From positions 47,137 through 111,136 of the forward strand of contig CAAEUX010000004.1 of NCBI GenBank assembly GCA_900759335.1: DNA of 64,000 bases, given 5' to 3'. The translations under genes and the position numbers were made by a program. The notes beneath the pieces were generated by a model that did not search any database, was not told where the DNA came from, and saw only the letters and a program-made list of their open reading frames with translations. Shown here one piece after another: positions 9,105 to 17,465 of the stretch. Each line of letters starts with the position of its first letter. Position 1 is the first letter of the stretch. Source of the DNA: an uncultured Collinsella sp. Its GTDB lineage: Bacteria; Actinomycetota; Coriobacteriia; Coriobacteriales; Coriobacteriaceae.

Positions 9105-9299
9105 GGAGTGCGCTTTGCCACCTTTGACTGCCTCCCTGTCGGCAAGCGGCTCGCCGTTCGCTCCGTCTCTGACCACATCGCTCGAATCGGCTCTGCCGCC
9201 GGCGCTGTGGTGGCCGTCGTGCCCGCAAAGGTCATCAAGCAGGCCGACGAGGTCACCGCGGGCAAGGTCTCCCTCGTCGACGCACTCAGGAATCTGTAG
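9105..9299 (+). pseudogene. Coding remnant, possibly of a Rex-type redox repressor
   Basis: The plus strand reads GVRFATFDCLPVGKRLAVRS, then VSDHIARIGSAAGAVVAVVP and KVIKQADEVTAGKVSLVDAL to a TAG. The pattern resembles the NAD-binding half of Rex (G-K-x-L, R-S-V-S-D, I-A-R-I, V-P-A-x-x-x-Q-x-A-D) with small gaps. There is no start, DNA-binding domain or upstream continuation. A gcgaggc/gcctcgc hairpin follows the stop. This is a decayed fragment with a tentative identity. The 5' part of the gap (8898-9115) is shared with the duplicated stretch at 13735-13950. Confidence 0.3.
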
Positions 9300-9445
9300 G
9301 CGAGGCCCCTAAGGCCGCCTCGCTGTCGGCAGCCCGGGGCCATGTGCCATCAGGGCACAGGACGAGTCCGGTCGCCGGAATGCGGCCGGACCCGTTGTTC
9401 GCGTGTTTTGCTGGGGGAGTCGCTGTGGCGACGAGGTTCACTGGC

Positions 9446-10882
9446 TTACTTTTCCTGTTCGCGCAGCCCCTTCGCCAAGGCTATGTTGGACAGTTTGAGT
9501 TCGCCATTCGTTACCGTAACAGCAAGCGAGTGGCCGAACTTCTCGCAGACGCGTGTCGTGAGTGCGGTACCGTCGAGGTAGAGGACGAGGATGTTGTCGT
9601 CAACGATGAGCTGCAGGTGGTAAGAACGCCCGGACTCGAGCCAGACTGGCCTCCAAAGCCCCTTATCCATTACGCGGAACCACTTGTAACAGGGGCTCTT
9701 GTCGAACGAGAGCCGATTCGCGTCGAGGTCGAAGCGGTATTCGTACGACTCGTCGGTCTCGAGATTCTTGTAGGCTCGAATTGAGAAGTCGCAAGCGTCC
9801 CTGAACGTCACGTCTGCCTCGAAGCAGAAGATCTCGCCTGCGTTTTCGGTGATTACGCACTCCGTTCGTTCGTGGTCTCCGCGAAGCTCGATATCCGGGA
9901 CGGCATCAGGGCACTCGAACGCATCCTTTATGCTTTGGGGAGGGCGAACGCCGAGGGTGCCATTGGGGCGCTGGTACACCTCATGGGGCATAAACGAGCC
10001 ACCCCAAAGCCAGTTGGCCCGGTCATCGTCGTTCTCGCGCGTGGGGACCCAGCCGGACAGAATCCTGCGCGATCCGTCGAAGGCGGTCCGTCCGGCGTAA
10101 TACGCCCTCCCGTCGAAGGCGTCATCTCTCGGCTTCTCCCACGGACCGTAGAGATCGCGGCTCATGCGGTAGACGATCTTGTTCTCGTCGCTGTACTCAG
10201 AGTAGACCAGGTACCACCAATCGCCAATTTTAAAAATGTCTGGCATTTCGAACATGGTGTAGAGGCCGGGGGCCCAGAAGTCGCCCTTGAACTGCCAGTG
10301 CTCGAGGTCCTTCGACGTAAAGTGAACGAGCCTGCCAGTTTGGAGGGTTTTGGAGGGGTCGTCTCCCTTACGCGTGCCCAGTACGAGGAGGTATTCCTTC
10401 CGGTCGTCATCCCATATTACGAAAGGGTCGCGCCAGTTGCGCCCATCGTATCCTGGCTGAGGCGTGAGCTCTACTGCAACGCCCGTCTTTTTCCACGTCG
10501 CATAATCATCCGAGCAGGCCTTCGCCTGCATGAGCACCTGGGACGTTTTGCCTTCTCGCAGGTAGTTGCGGTTGAACCCGGTATAGAAAGCGCGTACCTC
10601 CCCTTTTGCCTCGTAAACGGTTCCGGCGTAGATAAACTGGTCTTGGTCGTCTTCTCCGCCGTGGGGGATCGCCGTTCCGTGTTCCTGGTACGTCACGAAG
10701 TCCTGGGTGGTCGCGAGCGACCACCCAAAGGGCTGTCCTTCGGCAAGCGGAGCGGGGTCGCGCGTGTCACGCTGGTGGTATAGATAGAACGTGCCGTCCT
10801 TGCCGAAGGGCATGACGTCTCCCACCCACACGTCCTTCGGTTGGTAGAACAGGTGCTGGTTATTGGTCGGGACTTTGCGCAT
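9446..10882 (-). CDS. Glycoside hydrolase family 32 beta-fructosidase
   Basis: A 478-residue GH32 enzyme without a signal peptide, so it probably acts in the cytoplasm on phosphorylated or imported fructosides. The catalytic triad is visible: Asp22 in WVGDVMPF, the transition-state-stabilising R151-D152-P153, and the acid/base Glu212 in FEMPD. The C-terminal part (from about residue 330) has the beta-sandwich character of the family, including FCFEADVTFRDACDFSIRAY and the closing LDGTALTTRVCEK. It is the last gene after the PTS IIA gene, with a 29-base gap and its own GGAGG. In Bacillus lev operons the matching hydrolase is secreted levanase; here short fructans or sucrose 6-phosphate are more likely substrates. 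Confidence 0.85.
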   Translation of the reverse strand: MRKVPTNNQHLFYQPKDVWVGDVMPFGKDGTFYLYHQRDTRDPAPLAEGQPFGWSLATTQDFVTYQEHGTAIPHGGEDDQDQFIYAGTVYEAKGEVRAFYTGFNRNYLREGKTSQVLMQAKACSDDYATWKKTGVAVELTPQPGYDGRNWRDPFVIWDDDRKEYLLVLGTRKGDDPSKTLQTGRLVHFTSKDLEHWQFKGDFWAPGLYTMFEMPDIFKIGDWWYLVYSEYSDENKIVYRMSRDLYGPWEKPRDDAFDGRAYYAGRTAFDGSRRILSGWVPTRENDDDRANWLWGGSFMPHEVYQRPNGTLGVRPPQSIKDAFECPDAVPDIELRGDHERTECVITENAGEIFCFEADVTFRDACDFSIRAYKNLETDESYEYRFDLDANRLSFDKSPCYKWFRVMDKGLWRPVWLESGRSYHLQLIVDDNILVLYLDGTALTTRVCEKFGHSLAVTVTNGELKLSNIALAKGLREQEK

Positions 10883-10911
10883 GTCTCGTCCTCCTTACTG
10901 TCGCGTCTTTC

Positions 10912-11316
10912 CTATTCGTCTTCTTCGTCAACGTCCGGAGTAAGATCTCCGAGGTAGACGAGCTGCTCTTTGGCTTGGGTGACGACATGCCTCACCACAT
11001 CGGGAGTAAGCTGTCCGGCGTGGAGCGAGAGCTCGAGGGCCACGGGAAGGTTTACGCCGGTCACTATGAACGCGCCTCGCGGAGCCGAGCAGGCTACGAG
11101 CTGGTTTACGCTGCCCTGAAGGATGTCGGTGAGAACGAGGGTCTCGTCATCTTCGGCGATGCCCTCGAATGCGCTGGCGAGCTTCTCCTCGAGCGGGGTT
11201 TCGTCTGTAAACGCGCAGACAACCCTGATGTCGTGCCCCGGTCCTATGATGGCCTTGAGCGTGTCTCCGAGTCCGGCTGCCAGGCCGTAGTGCGATGCAA
11301 TGATGATGTGCCTCAT
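10912..11316 (-). CDS. Mannose-class PTS EIIA component (lev type)
   Basis: A 134-residue EIIA(Man) domain. The phosphorylation site is His9 in IIIASHYGLAAGL, followed by the family's LVLTDILQGSVNQLV and FIVTGVNLPVALEL segments. It accepts phosphate from HPr and passes it to the separate IIB three genes upstream. It ends with an acidic DVDEEDE tail. Encoded after IID and before the GH32 gene, it completes a four-gene lev-type transporter. Confidence 0.85.
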   Translation of the reverse strand: MRHIIIASHYGLAAGLGDTLKAIIGPGHDIRVVCAFTDETPLEEKLASAFEGIAEDDETLVLTDILQGSVNQLVACSAPRGAFIVTGVNLPVALELSLHAGQLTPDVVRHVVTQAKEQLVYLGDLTPDVDEEDE

Positions 11317-11349
11317 AATGCGTCCTTTGTGGGTTGGTCTAGCCCTAGG

Positions 11350-12210
11350 CTAGGCAGCAAGAATGCCGAAAGCCGCGCACACCCACGAGATGATGAGGAT
11401 GCCGAGGACAATCTTGTTGATGCTGACCTTGCGCTTGACGAGGGCGTAGACGATGGCTGTGGCTATTACGGGCAGCATGCCGACCATGATTTGGTCGAGG
11501 ATGCCCGTCTGGACGTCGAGCGTGACGTCACCCATGGTGAACGTGAGACCACACGAGACCTTGATGACGGTGGGGATGAGCGCACCGACGACCATCATGC
11601 CAAGTGCCGACGTCGACTCGGTGAAAACGGACATCTTCTCGGCAAGGGTCGTGAAGAGCTTGTCGCCGAACTTATAGCCTATGCGCCAGTCAAAGAGCTT
11701 CCATACGAAGATGGCGATGGCGACGGCGAGCCAGAGAAGCACGCCGACGGGGTTTCCCGCCTGTCCCATGTAGGCGGCGATGGAGCCGAAGATGGTGGGA
11801 ATGAGGATGGCGAAGATCGTATCGCCGACTCCTGAGAGGGAGCCCATGAGGCCAATCTTAAGGTCTTGGACCGCGTCGATGGCGTCATTGTGCCCCTTGT
11901 CCTCCAAGGCTAGGCCGGCGCCGAGGAGCAGGCCGCTTACCTGGGGAGTCGCATTGTAATAGCGATAGGTGCTCAGAAGTGACCTGCGGTAGCCCTCCTC
12001 GTCTCCTGCATAGATCTTGCGCAGGGCGGGTTCGGTTGCGAACATGACCGCCGGGGCACACTGGGACTCATAGTTATAGATGGACGCGCCGAGCATCCAG
12101 CGGCGGCCGCAACGGTCGAGATCGGAAACGGTGAGGACTGGCTGGTACGTTCCGTCTGCCAGGCGGGTTGGCGCTTCGTTTGCCTTGGTGGCGTTAACTT
12201 CGTTACTCAT
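11350..12210 (-). CDS. Mannose-class PTS EIID component (lev type)
   Basis: A 286-residue EIID. Family hallmarks are LDRCGRRWMLGASIYNYESQ near the N-terminus, YNATPQVSGLLLGAGLALED, and MGSLSGVGDTIFAILIPTIF, followed by membrane helices and a C-terminal ILGILIISWVCAAFGIL. With IIC it forms the sugar-conducting membrane unit. The start overlaps the end of IIC by 8 bases, so translation is probably coupled. Confidence 0.87.
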   Translation of the reverse strand: MSNEVNATKANEAPTRLADGTYQPVLTVSDLDRCGRRWMLGASIYNYESQCAPAVMFATEPALRKIYAGDEEGYRRSLLSTYRYYNATPQVSGLLLGAGLALEDKGHNDAIDAVQDLKIGLMGSLSGVGDTIFAILIPTIFGSIAAYMGQAGNPVGVLLWLAVAIAIFVWKLFDWRIGYKFGDKLFTTLAEKMSVFTESTSALGMMVVGALIPTVIKVSCGLTFTMGDVTLDVQTGILDQIMVGMLPVIATAIVYALVKRKVSINKIVLGILIISWVCAAFGILAA

Positions 12211-12976
12211 CTTCCAGACCTCCAGCGTCGAGGGCGTTTACGGACGGATTGCTGTGCGACTTGTAGTACTCGATGGCCGCGGCGGCACCGAGCAGGGCAA
12301 TGGGGAGAATGCTTATCTGCAGGTAGGCGGCCAGAACGAAGCCAACGATGGCGTAGGCGATGAATTTCTTCATTGGCATGAAGGACAGAAGCATCGCAAG
12401 GCCGACGACGGGGAGGATACCGGCGGCGATGGAGAGGCCGGTCGTGAACCAGGAGGGCATGACGGAGAGGAAAGCGTTGACGGCATCGGCGCCAAAGAGC
12501 AGTACGGCAAACGTGGGGATGGCCGCCGTAAGGCCATAGAAGACCGGACCGAGGAAAAGTACGCTCTTCATCTGCGAGTACTTGCCCTCTTCGGCAAAGC
12601 GCTGCGAGGTACGCCCGAGGAAGCCGTTTGCCGTCTTGGCGATGACGTCGAGCTGAAGGCCGAGCATGCCGACTGCGATTCCGGCGGCAACGCCGACGCT
12701 CGCCTCCTGACCCGAGGTGATGGCAACGACGGCGCCAATGATGGCGGCAGTGGGATAGTCGGGGACGGAGGCTCCTCCCATGGCCGCCACGCCCAGGCTC
12801 ATGAGTTGGACGATGGCGCCGACGGCGAGGCCGGTTACGGGGTCGCCGAGCGCAAGTCCGACGAACCATGCTGGCGTGACGGACATGTTCGTGAGAATTT
12901 GTCCCGCGTTCTTCTCGGCTCCGTAGATGAAGGCGATGAGTGTAACGACGGCTATCTGGATGATGGATGGTGTCAT
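12203..12976 (-). CDS. Mannose-class PTS EIIC component (lev type)
   Basis: A 257-residue EIIC. It has about seven hydrophobic segments and the family segments GLALGDPVTGLAVGAIVQLM and SLGVAAMGGASVPDYPTAAI. The ribosome site AAGGGAG lies seven bases before ATG. It is the channel partner of the overlapping IID gene. Sugar specificity cannot be read from sequence; the GH32 neighbour suggests fructose or fructo-oligosaccharides. Confidence 0.87.
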   Translation of the reverse strand: MTPSIIQIAVVTLIAFIYGAEKNAGQILTNMSVTPAWFVGLALGDPVTGLAVGAIVQLMSLGVAAMGGASVPDYPTAAIIGAVVAITSGQEASVGVAAGIAVGMLGLQLDVIAKTANGFLGRTSQRFAEEGKYSQMKSVLFLGPVFYGLTAAIPTFAVLLFGADAVNAFLSVMPSWFTTGLSIAAGILPVVGLAMLLSFMPMKKFIAYAIVGFVLAAYLQISILPIALLGAAAAIEYYKSHSNPSVNALDAGGLEDE

Positions 12977-12991
12977 AAGTTCACTCCCTTG

Positions 12992-13480
12992 CTAAAGCGT
13001 GATGATGCTGGAGAGCTCTACGGGCTTGTCGGCCGGCACATAGCGAACGGTGATGTCGCAGCCGGTGCCAGCAATCGCTCGATATGCGGGCAGCTCGTCT
13101 TTGGTGACGTAAGCGCGACTGCTCACCTGGACGGCGTCTGACCCCTCTTCGGGAAAGACTGTGCCTCCGACCACGAGTGTGGGAACAACCTGGCCCGTCT
13201 GTATGACGTCGAGGATGGTCTGGGGGTCTCGCGCCACGATGAAGACCGTGTGGTCGTCGTACTTGCCCGCCCGATAGTTCGTGAGAGCCGTCTCCTTGTT
13301 GATAATGGAGAGGGCGACTCCCGAGGGCTTTGCCATCCGCATGGCGGCCTTCTTGGTCGGGTCGTTGGCGACGATGTCATCGATGACCATGAGACGCTGC
13401 GGACGGAACTCGGGTACCCACTGGGTTGCCACTATGCCGTGTAGCAGGCGGTTGTCGATGCGTGCTGCGATGATGCTCAT
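12992..13480 (-). CDS. Mannose-class PTS EIIB component (lev type)
   Basis: A 162-residue EIIB. The phosphorylated histidine is His14 in IDNRLLHGIVATQWV, and VIDDIVANDPTKKAAMRMAK follows. The start MSIIAAR is chosen for the AAGGAAG ahead of it; a reading 15 residues longer would enter the duplicated levR stretch and looks artificial. It is the first gene of IIB-IIC-IID-IIA-GH32, as in levDEFG-type operons where IIA and IIB are separate proteins. Confidence 0.87.
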   Translation of the reverse strand: MSIIAARIDNRLLHGIVATQWVPEFRPQRLMVIDDIVANDPTKKAAMRMAKPSGVALSIINKETALTNYRAGKYDDHTVFIVARDPQTILDVIQTGQVVPTLVVGGTVFPEEGSDAVQVSSRAYVTKDELPAYRAIAGTGCDITVRYVPADKPVELSSIITL

Positions 13481-13515
13481 GTGATGTTGGCTTCCTTCCT
13501 TTGCTTGCGTAACGC

Positions 13516-13544
13516 GTTTCGGCATGGCCTGTGCCGAAGCGCGT
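13516..13544 (-). promoter_or_regulatory. Hairpin between the levR remnant and the PTS IIB gene
   Basis: On the minus strand gcgcttcggca pairs with tgccgaaacgc around caggcca. The hairpin is absent at the equivalent place beside the other levR copy (6136-6145). It has no T tract. It may be an attenuator or a processing site in the leader of the PTS genes. Confidence 0.4.
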
Positions 13545-13734
13545 CATTCGTCCTGCCGGGCCGCGGACCCGTCGTTCAGCGTGGCCTGCCTGCGCGGGGC
13601 ATGCCGGGAATTGATGTAGTCGTATGCGTAGGCGATCTCCGCGACGGGGACCTCCACGTGGTAATGGGCGGAAATGTCAGAGAAGCTCGTGCGGAATGCG
13701 ATCGAGGTAGGCTCTGTGTCTCGGGGATGTTCAT
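13544..13734 (-). pseudogene. Second levR copy reduced to its two ends
   Basis: 13544-13698 nearly matches the last 50 or so codons of levR (FRTSFSDISAHYHVEVPV, AYAYDYINSRHAPRRQAT), and 13699-13734 matches its first codons (MNIPETQ, with the same AGGAGG). About 2.5 kb between them is missing. The join falls on the shared 4 bases atgc. A further 11 bases are missing just inside the start. Similarity to the levR upstream region continues to about 13950. This copy lies directly before the PTS IIB gene, which suggests where levR originally stood. Confidence 0.8.
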
Positions 13735-14027
13735 GCGGCTGGTCCTCCTTTCGCCACACACCTTACGGGCGGGGTGGTGCGCGGAACGGGTTGGCGCCAG
13801 TGTTTCGTCACGGGCGCGTGCGCTTCGGCACTCCATGCTACATCTGAGTGGCATATGGCGACTTCTCGACACTCGCGCTCGACACAGCGAGCGGAAATGG
13901 CGCTGCCTGCCGAGCGCCTCGCGGGCGCATCCCGACCGCAGAAGTGAGCGCGAAGGCTCGTCGAAGTGCTGGGTGGGGGACCGGCGGTCTGGATACGCGG
14001 TTTCGTTCGGCGAAGGCGGCGAGGCGA

Positions 14028-14390
14028 ATGGCATGGCGAACGTACGGGTTTGACGTGAACGGGTTGCCCGTGGCGGCGTGGTATCGGGAGGAGACGGTCG
14101 AGCAGGTGCTCGCGCCGCTGCTCGCCCGTCTCGCGCGCTCGCATCAGGAGAAGGGGTCGCAGGCCCATCTCGGCAACCCGGTGCGCATACGCTATTGCGA
14201 CCGGGACGGCCACGTGTCGCGAACGGATATCGTCCGCCAGGTGGACGTCGCGCCGCGAAATGCAGACTCGCCTCAATCGTCGGTAAGGGGTGCCGCGGGC
14301 GATACGATGGAATCCACGGACCGCACCGCGCCGCCGAGATTGCGACGCGAACGCAGGCGATGCGCCCGAAAAACTCCTCCGCGCATGTAG
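14028..14390 (+). pseudogene. N-terminal remnant of a nucleoside/uridine kinase-like protein
   Basis: The plus strand reads MAWRTYGFDVNGLPVAAWYR and then EETVEQVLAPLLARLARSHQ EKGS. This resembles the region just before the P-loop in nucleoside/nucleotide kinase-family proteins, where relatives continue with an A-P-P-G-A-G-K-S-T motif. Here the P-loop is absent: the frame changes to an unrelated PVRIRYCDRDGHVSR stretch, then low-complexity Arg-rich sequence. Only the first 45 or so residues look genuine. Identity is inferred from pattern. Confidence 0.35.
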
Positions 14391-14414
14391 GGCGAAACGC
14401 CAGATTGGAGCTCC

Positions 14415-15615
14415 ATGAACGATTTCTCCTTCTACCCCCCCACCCGCTTTGTCTTTGGGCGAAAAGCGACCGACAAGGTTGGGGGACTCTGTCCGCCTCC
14501 GGCTACCGCTGAGCGCTCATTGTCTACGGCAGGGGTTCCGCAGTTCGCTGCGGAACGCTCGTCCGCGTGAGGGCATCGCTCGATGCCGCGGGCGTGGAGC
14601 ACATCGGGCTTGGAGGGGTGCGTCCAAACCCCGAAATAGGCTTGGCACGAGAAGGCGTCGAGCTCGCACGGGCAAACGACGCCGACATCATCCTGCCCGT
14701 GGGCGGCGGCTCCGTCATGGACTGCGCGAAGGCCATCGCACTGGGGCGGTATACGACGGCGACGTATGGGACTTCTTCCGCAAGCGCGCCGTTCCCGCCG
14801 ACCGCATCGACGTCGCCTGCGTGGTGACCATCCCCGCATCCGGTTCCGAGGCCTCTAACTCCTGCGTTATCAGCAACGACGAGGAGCACCTCAAATGCAG
14901 CATTAACACGGACCTCAACCGCCCGGCCATCGCCTTCCTCGACCCGGAGCTGACCTTCAGCCTGCCCGCCCGCCAGACCGCCGCGGGAGTGACCGACATG
15001 ATCGCCCATATCATGGAGCGACTCTTCTCCGGCGAGCCCGCCGTGGGCGTAACCAACAACATCGCCTGCGGGCTAGTGCGCGCCGCGAGGGAGGCGGCGC
15101 CCAAGGTGATGGAGAACCCCGATGACTACGACGCCCGCGCCGAGATCATGTGGGTGGGTACGCTCGCCCATAACGCCCTGCGCGACGGCGATTGGACCTG
15201 CCGCGGCCTTGAGCACGAGCTATCCGCACTGGACACCAAGATCACGCACGGCGCCGGCCTCGCCGTCATCTTCCCCGCCTGGATGCGCTACGTATGGCGA
15301 GAGCACCCTGAGCGCTTCCTGGAGTTCAGCGCCCAGGCCCTTGGCATCGAACCCATCGATTCGGATGCGGACGAGCTCGATGTGGAGGTAACCCCCGAGC
15401 AGGCAATCGAGTACGCGGTCGAAGCGACCATCGACGAGCTGCAGGATTTCTTCGTCTCGCTGGGAATGCCGCGCGCGCTATCGGAGTTCGGAGTCACCGA
15501 GGACGATATCGAAAAGATGATTCCGGGCCTCAAGATCAACCGCGGAGAGCTCTTCGGCAGCTTCAGGAAGCTCACGCTGGACAACGCGAGAAAGATTTAC
15601 CGCAGCGCACTCTAG
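14415..15615 (+). pseudogene. Iron-containing alcohol dehydrogenase with several lesions
   Basis: The gene starts cleanly (GGAG, then MNDFSFYPPTRFVFGRKATD) but changes frame between about 14480 and 14495, meets TGA at 14510-14512, and changes frame again near 14745 within actggggcgg. Joined, the frames give a full Fe-ADH of the butanol-dehydrogenase (BDH) type: ADIILPVGGGSVMDCAKAIAL for the nucleotide site, IPASGSEASNSCVI, the metal-binding TDMIAHIMERLF and ITHGAGLAVIFPAWMRYVW, and a C-terminal LTLDNARKIYRSAL. The product would be an NAD(P)H-linked aldehyde reductase. Three lesions in 250 bases mean the gene is dead. The 3' 860 bases still form an open frame. Confidence 0.85.
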
Positions 15616-15704
15616 GAAACAGATGCCAGTCCCCCACGGGCGAGCAGCACGGCGGCCCCCGCAAACCAGAAACGGCGCCGCTCCCGCGACGCCGTCATAT
15701 TCCC

Positions 15705-15780
15705 TGGTGCCCCCGGGCGGATTCGAACCGTCGACACCCGCTTTAGGAGAGCGGTGCTCTATCCCCTGAGCTACGGAGGC
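15705..15780 (-). tRNA. tRNA-Arg (anticodon CCT)
   Basis: Read on the minus strand, the 76-base segment folds as a cloverleaf: acceptor gcctccg/cgggggc, D arm gctc/gagc, anticodon stem ccgct/agcgg around ctcctaa (anticodon CCT), T loop ttcgaat, and an encoded CCA. The T stem gacgg/ccgcc carries one A-C mismatch. It reads AGG codons. Confidence 0.93.
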
Positions 15781-15945
15781 ATGTTGTACTAGTGTAGCAG
15801 ATTTACCCCTTTGCCATGTAGCGCATGGCCACTCATCGAGAAGGCTCTATAGCGAATAGTTTCCGAGGGCAATCCTCAATATCGGAAAGAATAACCCGGA
15901 ATAACGCGAAATAATGGGACAAGCTTTCCCAACTGGCCCTCAAAA

Positions 15946-15991
15946 GGAAAATGCATCCCGGAATGAGAACAAATTCCGGGATGCATTTTCC
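15946..15991. repeat. 19-bp perfect palindromic repeat unit (REP-like family)
   Basis: ggaaaatgcatcccggaat is followed by an 8-base loop and its exact reverse complement. It lies just past the stop of the ManO-type gene, where it could end minus-strand transcription. It belongs to the same family as the triple units at 39141-39312 and 54166-54336. Confidence 0.8.
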
Positions 15992-16009
15992 GCCATCTAT
16001 CGCCAACGA

Positions 16010-16408
16010 TTAGCTGTCTCTGTGGAAAAGGCTCTTGATGGCAGCGGGGATGCTCTTGGCGCCCTTGGTCGTTACGTCGATAAAATCGGGCGAACGCACG
16101 AGCTTATCCTCGTCGACGTACTTGCGGACCGCGCGCAACGTCTCTTTGTCATCGCGCGTCGAAAACGTAAAGTGGCCGTTATCCTTGGTAAAGATGGCAA
16201 AACGCGTGATCTTCTTGGTGCCGCGCAAAACCTCGGCGGCAATATAGTCGACCTCATCCCACGGGATCTGAATATAATCCTCGGGATTGCGCTCGTTATA
16301 GTACTCAAACGCCTTATTGCCCACCATTACGTTACCGTGACTGGTAAGCCCCATCAGGCAGGTTGCCGGCGTTGCCAGATCGACCGTGCTGTTCTGAGAT
16401 TGCGCCAT
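16010..16408 (-). CDS. manO: DUF956 / ManO-type PTS accessory protein
   Basis: A 132-residue protein matching the DUF956 family: TCLMGLTSHGNVMVGNKAFE, then NPEDYIQIPWDEVDYIAAEV and RFAIFTKDNGHFTFSTRD. Such proteins are encoded beside manXYZ mannose PTS genes, and ManO is described as a regulator of them. The start MAQSQNS is used because GGAGGGCGAGG precedes it; a 17-residue extension reads through that site. It is the last gene downstream of the IID gene. Confidence 0.75.
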   Translation of the reverse strand: MAQSQNSTVDLATPATCLMGLTSHGNVMVGNKAFEYYNERNPEDYIQIPWDEVDYIAAEVLRGTKKITRFAIFTKDNGHFTFSTRDDKETLRAVRKYVDEDKLVRSPDFIDVTTKGAKSIPAAIKSLFHRDS

Positions 16409-16528
16409 GCGCGCCTCGCCCTCCAAATAAAACAATCGGACCGCATCCAGTGTACCCACCGGGTGCGGTCCGTTTCAATGGCTCAAAAGCCCTTGCCTAG
16501 CAATTCTCGGTCTTAAGCCGAAACGTGC

Positions 16529-17449
16529 TTACATGAAGCCGCAGACGCGACCGATGATGCCGACGGCGAAGAGAGCCAGGATGATGACAATCGGGCTGAC
16601 CTTCTTCTTGAGGAGCTTGCAGACCAGCAGGGTCAGGCACACGGCGGCAAGGCCGGGGATGAGCTGATCGAGGTTGGCCTGAAGCGTGGTGACCTTCACC
16701 TGATCAAGAGCGTTAGCACCGATGGAGTTATACATCGTCAGTGCTTCCTTGACACCCTCAGAACCGGAGGGCAGGTTAGCCCAGTCGATAAAGGCGCCAG
16801 CAGACTGCGTGACCTTGGAGACGACCGGGGTGAAGGAGATGGACACCCAGCGCTCGACCAGGGCACCGATGATAAACATACCCAGGATGGAAGCACCCTC
16901 GGTAACCTTGCCCATCAGGCCGCCGGAGAGGTCCTTGGCGATGGAGGAGCCGACCTTGTAGCCAAACTCCTGCGTGTACCACAGGAAGGCGTAACGGATG
17001 ATGTTCCACGCGAAGAAGAACAGCAGCGGACCGGCGATGCTGCCGGACAGGGCCATGGAAGCGCCCAGAGCGCCCAGAATCGGGCGAAGGGTGAACCAGA
17101 AGGCAGGGTCGCCGACGCCGGCGAGCGGGCCCATCATACCGACCTTGACGCCCTGAATGGCGACGTCGTCAATCGGAGCACCGTTGGCGCGCTCCTCCTC
17201 GAGAGCGAGGGTAACGCCAATGACGGGGGCGGAAACATAGGGGTGGGTGTTATAGAACTCCAGGTGGCGCTTAAGAGCGGCAATCTGGTCATCCTTGTTG
17301 GTGTAGAGCTTCTTGATCGCAGGGATCATTGCGAAGCACCAACCGCCGTTCTGCATACGCTCGTAGTTCCACGAGCCCTGAAGGAACTGATGACGGAAGC
17401 AAACCTTCTTGCGGTCAGCCTTGGTGAGCTGAATCTTGTTCTCTGCCAT
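16529..17449 (-). CDS. manZ: Mannose/glucose PTS EIID component
   Basis: A 306-residue EIID: FLQGSWNYERMQNGGWCFAM, FYNTHPYVSAPVIGVTLALE, VGMMGPLAGVGDPAFWFTLR, and membrane helices to the C-terminus (VSPIVIILALFAVGIIGRVC). ATG at MAENK is preferred over a GTG three codons earlier, because GGAGGGG would touch the GTG. It forms the membrane unit with manY, whose stop is 16 bases upstream. Confidence 0.9.
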   Translation of the reverse strand: MAENKIQLTKADRKKVCFRHQFLQGSWNYERMQNGGWCFAMIPAIKKLYTNKDDQIAALKRHLEFYNTHPYVSAPVIGVTLALEEERANGAPIDDVAIQGVKVGMMGPLAGVGDPAFWFTLRPILGALGASMALSGSIAGPLLFFFAWNIIRYAFLWYTQEFGYKVGSSIAKDLSGGLMGKVTEGASILGMFIIGALVERWVSISFTPVVSKVTQSAGAFIDWANLPSGSEGVKEALTMYNSIGANALDQVKVTTLQANLDQLIPGLAAVCLTLLVCKLLKKKVSPIVIILALFAVGIIGRVCGFM

Positions 17450-17465
17450 ATGTATCACTCCCCTC

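Noticed and set aside
13481..14390. Intact regulator or kinase genes in the open frames between PTS IIB and the alcohol dehydrogenase
   Set aside because: The frames run through the two-ended levR remnant and a kinase fragment; they lack complete domains or ribosome sites.
14510..14512. TGA in the alcohol dehydrogenase frame as selenocysteine
   Set aside because: The position is not catalytic, and two frame changes lie close by. No SECIS-like hairpin is evident.
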